NCBI RefSeq assembly: GCF_001461035.1
Contig: NZ_LNAM01000135.1
Location: 1-48,152, forward strand
DNA length: 48,152 bases
Direction of reading: 5' to 3'
Origin: Acetivibrio ethanolgignens
GTDB taxonomy: Bacteria; Bacillota; Clostridia; Lachnospirales; Lachnospiraceae
Shown: piece after piece, positions 43,828 to 48,152 of the stretch
Position numbering within the stretch: position 1 is the first letter of the stretch
Layout of the letters: the number at the start of each line of letters is the position of its first letter
Notes under the pieces: generated by a model
The model's database searches: none
Told to the model about the DNA's origin: nothing
What the model saw: the letters and a program-made list of their open reading frames with translations, nothing else
Program-made: the position numbers and the translations under genes

Positions 43828-44466
43828 ATGAAACGAATGGAAGTTTTTCATCTTCTATCCTGCTTGGGTATTGCAGATGCAAATTACTATTATCGTGGCA
43901 TGGCAAAGCGTGGATGGATGCTGGAAAAGCATAATAAGGGGTTTGACTACTTTATAAGACAGGAAAATTCAGAAGCAGAAAAGTTATTTGCTTTTCCTGT
44001 TGGAAGTACAGAGCTTTCAGAGCAGGACATGGAAAGGGCTGACTTAAAGCTGCTTGCCAAAAATAAAAATTATCACATCTATTTGGGGGATAGTGTAGCT
44101 GGTATGCGGCTTTTTACCGGAGAGCATTTTGGCACTGTTAGTATTTTAAAGCTGGCAGCCCTGCTGGTATATCCATTGGCGTGTTATTATCTGCTCCGGG
44201 GGTTTTCCGGCTATACAGCGAGCATATCTGAACAGTGGCTAAGACTACTTTCGCTGTGTACAATCGGAATTATCGAAATATGCTTTCTTTGGAGCTGCAT
44301 TGTGGACTTTTTAGAGCTTCGCTATATAAAGAAATATAATCGGCTTTGGGAAAGAAACTGTTGGAGGTATGGCTTTAGTGTTGCTTTGACCTATCTGGCA
44401 AATGTGGCACAGTTGATACTTATAGCGATTATTTTATATAAACCTATGCTTTGGAGTTTAAAATGA
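43828..44466 (+). CDS. DUF2812-family membrane protein
   Basis: About 212 residues. The N-terminal cytosolic part (ADANYYYRGMAKRGWMLEKH, FDYFI) is DUF2812-like, a domain often paired with PadR-type regulators. Two to three membrane helices follow (LKLAALLVYPLACYYLLRG, LSLCTIGIIEICFLWSCIVD, ALTYLANVAQLILIAIILY). Start 43828 is chosen because GAGGT lies at proper distance; an ATG at 43822 is too close. The stop overlaps the next start as ATGA. No PadR gene is adjacent. Confidence 0.7.
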   Translation: MKRMEVFHLLSCLGIADANYYYRGMAKRGWMLEKHNKGFDYFIRQENSEAEKLFAFPVGSTELSEQDMERADLKLLAKNKNYHIYLGDSVAGMRLFTGEHFGTVSILKLAALLVYPLACYYLLRGFSGYTASISEQWLRLLSLCTIGIIEICFLWSCIVDFLELRYIKKYNRLWERNCWRYGFSVALTYLANVAQLILIAIILYKPMLWSLK

Positions 44467-44839
44467 TTCAATGTAGAGAACGTAAGTTTGAAAATGAAGA
44501 AGTGGAACAGAAAAATAAGATAAGCTTTTCTGTTCAAGAGAAAAAATTTAGACTTTTTTGCTATGACTTAATTTTTGCTGTACCGGTGTTTTTTCATCTT
44601 TTGGGAGCAGCATTTCGATTTGGCGGATGGTATAAGGAGTTGCCTGAACAAGTTCAACAATATGTCTTGTTAGGATGCGGTGTGATTGTTTTCTTTGCGG
44701 CACTATATTATGTGTGCCTTATATGTTTTTTGCTAAGTATTATAAGGAAAGTAATAAAAAGAAATATTTATATTTAATTGCACTTAGTATTGTCTGGTCG
44801 ATATTTAACATTTTTACATGGACATTATATAGTTTTTAG
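44463..44839 (+). pseudogene. membrane protein partner of the DUF2812 gene, frameshifted
   Basis: The ATG overlaps the upstream stop. The N-terminus is charged, and FRLFCYDLIFAVPVFFHLLG and YVLLGCGVIVFF form membrane helices. After the TTTT at 44689-44692 the current frame turns into a short Cys/Ile-rich tail, while the neighbouring frame reads CVPYMFFAKYYKESNKKKYL and LIALSIVWSIFNIFTWTLYS to a TAG at 44837. That is a better membrane-protein ending. One extra T would join them into 125 residues. No family recognised. Confidence 0.55.
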
Positions 44840-44866
44840 GCACGAAATGACTTGAGCTATAACAGG

Positions 44867-44968
44867 AGAAATTAGAAATTACAAAACTCTACGGGACTAT
44901 ATAATGACCCTTATGGAGAAGATATATCTGGTTTTGGTGTGGCGGATTATCATAAATTCAAGCTGTAA
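44867..44968 (+). pseudogene. short tail of a lost gene
   Basis: EKLEITKLYGTI and, one frame over, NDPYGEDISGFGVADYHKFK-L-stop suggest the end of a coding region interrupted by a frameshift. No start or upstream part remains. Family unknown. Confidence 0.25.
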
Positions 44969-44981
44969 AGTTGAACAAGAT

Positions 44982-45026
44982 ATCCCCTTGCCCTAAGCCA
45001 TAGGTACTGCTTAGAGCAAGGGGGAT
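44982..45026. terminator. strong inverted repeat between the relic tail and the ATPase pseudogene
   Basis: atccccttgc (ccta)agc pairs with gcttag (a)gcaaggggat, giving a stem of about 15 bp with a 10-base loop. A weak T stretch lies on the plus side. It probably ends the minus-strand ATPase gene and the former plus-strand gene. Confidence 0.6.
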
Positions 45027-45042
45027 TTGGTATTTTGTGAAA

Positions 45043-45992
45043 TTATAAAAGCTCTCGCGTTCTATTTGCAAGATACAATGGAAGATTGGTAATATATCCG
45101 TCTTTGCGGTAGCCTCGTTTCAAAAAACGAAGGGCACAAGACGGTTTCCTAGCAATAACATATTTTTTAAAGGAAGGAGCGGACCTATCTTCACCGCCTT
45201 TGGCTTCTATGGGGATGATTTCTGTAGCAGATTGAATTACAAAATCTATTTCACTATTTTTATCTGAAAAATAGTGGGGTTCGACTTCAAATTGCCCACG
45301 AAGCTGTTGTAAAACAAAGTTTTCTGTTAGGGCTCCTTTAAACTGGTAATCTGTTTTTAAAAGAATAGCACTATTATCAATACCAGCCATATGTTTAGGA
45401 AGACCGGTGTCAAACAGAAACAGCTTGAACTGATCCAGTCTGTTAAAGACAGAAAGTGGATGCTCTATTTTGGAAACGTTGTAAACACGGTTGAGCATGC
45501 CTGCGGAAACAAGCCATTCAATAGCCTCTTCAAAATCGCGTTGGATTTGAGTAATCTTTGCAGGGTCCTTATATTTATCCATGAGGCAACACACTCAGGC
45601 ATACCGCCAATAATAAAGTAATTGTTGCAGGCTTCCGTCAGTCGGTTGTGAAAGATTTTTTCAATTTGTTGTTCTTTTTCAATGCTTTTATAGTAAGCAT
45701 ACAAAGCTTTGTCTGTAGCGTCAAGAAATTCGTCAAAGGTCAGAGGATAGATATTAAGAAGATTAATCATACCTACTGGATAAGATTTTGGTTTTGCAAG
45801 AAGAGTACCAAGCAGACTGCCGTCTACAATGATGTGGTCATTATCTACACCACTCTCCAATAAATATTTCTTAAACAACACAAATAACAGGAATGATTTG
45901 CCGCATCTCCTGATTCCCGTGATAATCTTAATCATTCCGTTATCTTTTCTTATCTTTAACTGTTCAAGGTATGAATCTCTCTTAATCTCCAT
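45043..45992 (-). pseudogene. broken AAA ATPase of the DUF4143 family
   Basis: N-terminal part: EIKRDSYLEQLKIRKDNGMI, Walker A TGIRRCGKSFLLF. It then jumps from ESGVDNDHII directly to DGSLLGTLLAKPKSYPVGMI, so the 70 or so residues with Walker B and the sensor are gone. After GGMPECVASW the frame shifts near 45590 and continues as MDKYKDPAKITQIQRDFEEA to the C-terminal DUF4143 nuclease-like domain (SDKNSEIDFVIQSATEIIPI-EAKGG). Such ATPases are common accessory genes of unclear role. With an internal deletion and a frameshift this copy is dead. Confidence 0.85.
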
Positions 45993-46097
45993 AGTTTCAC
46001 TCCTTGTTTTTGTGCAGTTGCACTTCTTTATGTATCAATTATCATCATAAAAATACGCTGTAATAATATTATCCACGTTTTTTCCTCTTTACCAGTA

Positions 46098-46475
46098 TTA
46101 CTGCGAATCGTCAATTACTGTTTTCTTTCCATCTTTGTCGACAACTACAAGATGCTTGTCATTATCGACAGTTACTTTCTTGTCGTTATCAATTACAATT
46201 CCATCATCAACAGCCAATAGAGTGTTATCTCCAGCGGCTGCTCCTGCAACTTTAATGGAAAAATTCTTTGCCTTGGGGGCAGGATGAATCGTACTTCTCC
46301 GAAACTTCTTGTTTTCAGTAGTTGTAATCTTCGACCCTTTAATCTTCGGACTTCGGTCAACCGTATAGATGCTGGAAGCTTTGATGGAAGCCTTCTTGCG
46401 CCGACGTATATGAATCTTAGCTTTCTTTTTGGTATGGATTACCATAGGCTTTCCACCGACTTTTTTGATTTTCAA
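46098..46475 (-). CDS. small basic protein of unknown function
   Basis: About 125 residues. The N-terminal half is highly basic (KKKAKIHIRRRKKASIKASS). The C-terminal half is acidic with degenerate VDNDK repeats (DGIVIDNDKKVTVDNDKHLV). TTG 46475 after AAGGTGAG is favoured; GTG 46484 is inside that site. Charge segregation and its place near a recombinase suggest an element-borne nucleic-acid-binding protein, but I recognise no family. Confidence 0.5.
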   Translation of the reverse strand: MKIKKVGGKPMVIHTKKKAKIHIRRRKKASIKASSIYTVDRSPKIKGSKITTTENKKFRRSTIHPAPKAKNFSIKVAGAAAGDNTLLAVDDGIVIDNDKKVTVDNDKHLVVVDKDGKKTVIDDSQ

Positions 46476-46517
46476 TTTTCTCACCTTCTTTCTACATCCA
46501 TTACCCCAAAAAAGGGT

Positions 46518-46546
46518 AAAAAATAGCCCCTACTTTCGTAAGGGCT
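46518..46546 (-). terminator. terminator of the PemK-type toxin gene
   Basis: On the minus strand agccctta / agtaggggct pair around cga(a), followed by atttttta. A second small hairpin, ttaccc / gggtaa, lies next to it at 46501-46519. Confidence 0.65.
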
Positions 46547-46548
46547 TG

Positions 46549-46621
46549 CCGATGAATCGCCAGATTCACCATAACTGAATCAATTTTTACCGGTCAGTCG
46601 CCAGACCAACCATAACTGTAT
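46549..46621. repeat. pair of imperfect 32-base direct repeats
   Basis: 46549-46580 and 46590-46621 match at about 24 of 32 positions and share the cores tcgccaga and accataactg. In each copy gcca is flanked by complementary bases, and in the first copy the pairing extends to 6 bp (tgaatc / gattca). They lie in the spacer between the toxin gene and the basic-protein gene. Confidence 0.6.
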
Positions 46622-46667
46622 GACTATCATACACCAATATTATATGAAAAGTCAAATATTTTATGAA

Positions 46668-47222
46668 CTATTCCTCATTATTTTTTTTAAGCTGTTCTTT
46701 CAAATATTCTACTTTTCCATTTAACGACTGAATTAAATTGTCCTTTTTCTTCATTATACTACTTAATCCCAGTACATTCAACAATTTAGTATCAACATCT
46801 TTCATTTCCGCTGATAAATCACAAACTTTCTTTGACACAATTCTCTCTTTACCAATCGTCTTTATCTGCCCAAGGTCTATTGCACCACATAGGTTTTTAG
46901 TTATTCCATTTTCATCTACAAATGGATATTTACCTGTTATTGGAATCTGAATATCTGGAATTGTGAGAGTACTAGAAGAAATAATTGCTACGGTAAAAAC
47001 AGGTGAATGAAAATTATATGCGTTTGATTGTAAAACTACAACCGGTCTGATTTTATTCTCTTCACTACCTACATTTTCTCCCAAATCCACAAAATAAACC
47101 TCTCCTCTTTTTACGGTCCATTTCCTTTGAGCTTTTTTCCCAATAGCATAATATAGCTTTTGTGCATTCCACCTGCTAATCTTTTGGGACTTAACTAAGA
47201 CATTTTTTTCTTCTGGTGTCAC
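46668..47222 (-). CDS. PemK/MazF-family type II toxin
   Basis: About 184 residues from GTG 47222. The MazF/PemK core is clear: KRGEVYFVDLGENVGSEENK, IRPVVVLQSNAYN and VFTVAIISSS, with QIPITGKYPFVDENG and DLGQIKTIGKERIVSK later. Family members are mRNA endoribonucleases. There is an N-terminal extension of about 40 residues and a C-terminal coiled coil. The frame is open to ATG 47240, but that codon lies in a palindrome and next to a TATAAT. GTG 47222 has GGAG eight bases upstream. No antitoxin gene is adjacent; the only antitoxin fragment in the window is 46 kb away and broken. Confidence 0.82.
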   Translation of the reverse strand: MTPEEKNVLVKSQKISRWNAQKLYYAIGKKAQRKWTVKRGEVYFVDLGENVGSEENKIRPVVVLQSNAYNFHSPVFTVAIISSSTLTIPDIQIPITGKYPFVDENGITKNLCGAIDLGQIKTIGKERIVSKKVCDLSAEMKDVDTKLLNVLGLSSIMKKKDNLIQSLNGKVEYLKEQLKKNNEE

Positions 47223-47236
47223 TTTTTTCACTCCAA

Positions 47237-47276
47237 TCATTATAGCATGTAGGGCTTATTTCCCTACATGCTATAA
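47237..47276. promoter_or_regulatory. 15-bp perfect inverted repeat at the toxin gene start
   Basis: ttatagcatgtaggg (47240-47254) and ccctacatgctataa (47262-47276) are separated by 7 bases. On the minus strand TATAAT (47239-47244) overlaps its proximal end. It may be an operator over a promoter, or a terminator of the upstream recombinase gene, although no T run follows. Confidence 0.6.
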
Positions 47277-47368
47277 TAACATATATTCACACAGGATTCC
47301 ACAAAAACTATTGATGGATTTTCTCTTGTTTCTTCATTTCGATTATCTCATTTATCCAAACCAAAATA

Positions 47369-47431
47369 AAATCCAAACCTTTCCGTGCAGGTATCCATTA
47401 TAATGCTTTTGAATGGAAAAGGTTTAGATTT
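47369..47431. terminator. bidirectional hairpin after the recombinase relic
   Basis: aaatccaaaccttt / aaaggtttagattt (13 of 14) enclose a second stem tccatt / aatgga. T runs flank both sides. Confidence 0.6.
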
Positions 47432-47446
47432 TTTATACAACAATAA

Positions 47447-48098
47447 TTAGCTTAATCCGCACAGATTTAGAAGAGAACCATCTGCATTTTTCCATTTTGA
47501 TGTTACTTTTTGACTGGTTTCATCAGACAATGTAGCTAATGCAGCAGCTTTTTTATTATTTGAAATATCCAGATAAACCATAGTTGTTTGAAGATGCTCG
47601 TGTCCCAGAAGAAGAGAGATTTGTACGATATTCATACCATCTTCAAGCCAGTGGGATGCTTTTGCATGTCGTATTTGGTGTGTATGAAGATTTATGGGAA
47701 CTTCATCGCATATTTTATGTGCACATACGGCATGTTTCTTAAGCATTTTACTGACAGATGGTTGTGTAAGTTTTCCAAACACTCCGGTATTTCTGGAATA
47801 GAAAACAAATGCTTCCGGTTTTGGTTGTAACATCAGGTACTGACATCAAAACCTTAACAGCATTTTTGCTCATTCCTTTTACTTTTGTTTTCGGTGTTTT
47901 TAATCGTAGTATCAAAGTTGCTTCATGATACAGGTAAAGAAAATCTAATTCTTTGCTTCCAAGATATTTTAGAAAAACCCGCAGGCAAGCCAAGCGGTTA
48001 TTGCATGTCGCTGGACAGCAATTACGCTCATTTTTTAACCAGAGAATCCATTCCTCTATGGTTGCCCGATTAAAGCAACTCGCCTTTAAGCTGTTAAC
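47447..48098 (-). pseudogene. tyrosine recombinase with internal deletion
   Basis: The upstream frame reads NRATIEEWILWLKNERNCCP and ACLRVFLKYLGSKELDFLYL (the core-binding domain), through GMSKNAVKVLMSVPDVTT. The coding then shifts frame near 47830 to KPEAFVFYSRNTGVFGKLTQ and the catalytic end: HTHQIRHAKASHWLEDG (HxxR), LLLGHEHLQTTMVYLD (GH and the nucleophile Tyr). Roughly 90 residues holding catalytic Arg I are missing, and a stop at 48099-48101 cuts the N-terminus. This was the integrase of an element, now inactive. Confidence 0.85.
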
Positions 48099-48152
48099 TC
48101 AAACTTCGCACATAAATTTTCGCTATGCACCTTGAAAATTCAATATCTGGCA

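Overview
The window looks like a chromosomal segment of a spore-forming, low-to-mid GC anaerobic Firmicute, most likely a Lachnospiraceae-type Clostridia. The signs are strong purine-rich Shine-Dalgarno sites, many TTG/GTG starts, a CwlD cortex amidase, MecA, an F-type ATP synthase operon opening with AtpZ/AtpI, a selenium-type xanthine dehydrogenase cluster, and multidomain c-di-GMP proteins. No rRNA, tRNA, CRISPR array or replication origin was seen. Genus cannot be told from sequence alone.

Layout. 1-840 is decayed DNA holding antitoxin-like and other remnants. 840-8875 carries two c-di-GMP proteins (PAS/GAF/GGDEF and REC/HD-GYP/GGDEF), a secreted beta-helix protein, a Uma2-type nuclease and a secreted transglutaminase/leucine-rich-repeat protein. 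9064-14478 holds housekeeping genes: AIM24, YitT, then metG-tatD-rsmA. 14659-15313 is queT behind a pseudoknot leader, with a divergent class A penicillin-binding protein (15354-17609). mecA (minus) diverges from an unusual locus: Ser/Thr kinase, MinD/CpaE-like protein, CpaB-like SAF protein and a small protein (18675-21757). A membrane-anchored GH18 protein follows.

23698-30531 is a selenium-dependent molybdenum hydroxylase island: yqeC, a yqeB-yedF fusion, mocA, xdh, an inverted DUF3343 gene and a class V cysteine desulfurase. cwlD, a low-molecular-weight phosphatase, the threonylcarbamoyl-AMP synthase and a DUF402 gene come next. 33492-40845 is the complete ATP synthase operon. Its c subunit has the Na+-ligand pattern, and a 160-nt multi-hairpin spacer sits between atpG and atpD.

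The most exciting part is 40952-43059. A double-HTH, TPR-rich regulator is interrupted at an 11-G tract, so its last third is in another frame; 9 or 12 G would restore a 607-residue protein. Convergent to it is a tiny gene that would encode a 46-residue signal-peptide-bearing peptide if its A7 run were A8. Upstream of that tiny gene is a 27-bp imperfect inverted repeat overlapping its -35 region. This looks like a peptide-signalling switch of the RRNPP kind, possibly phase-variable, and currently out of frame in both partners. A second 10-G tract ends the first diguanylate cyclase gene.

The right end (43100-48152) is a graveyard of an integrated element: an IS transposase relic, a frameshifted DUF2812 partner gene, a broken DUF4143 ATPase, a PemK/MazF-type toxin with a palindrome at its start, and a tyrosine recombinase with an internal deletion. 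Single-base deficits at short homopolymers recur through the window, so some frameshifts could be read or assembly errors rather than biology.
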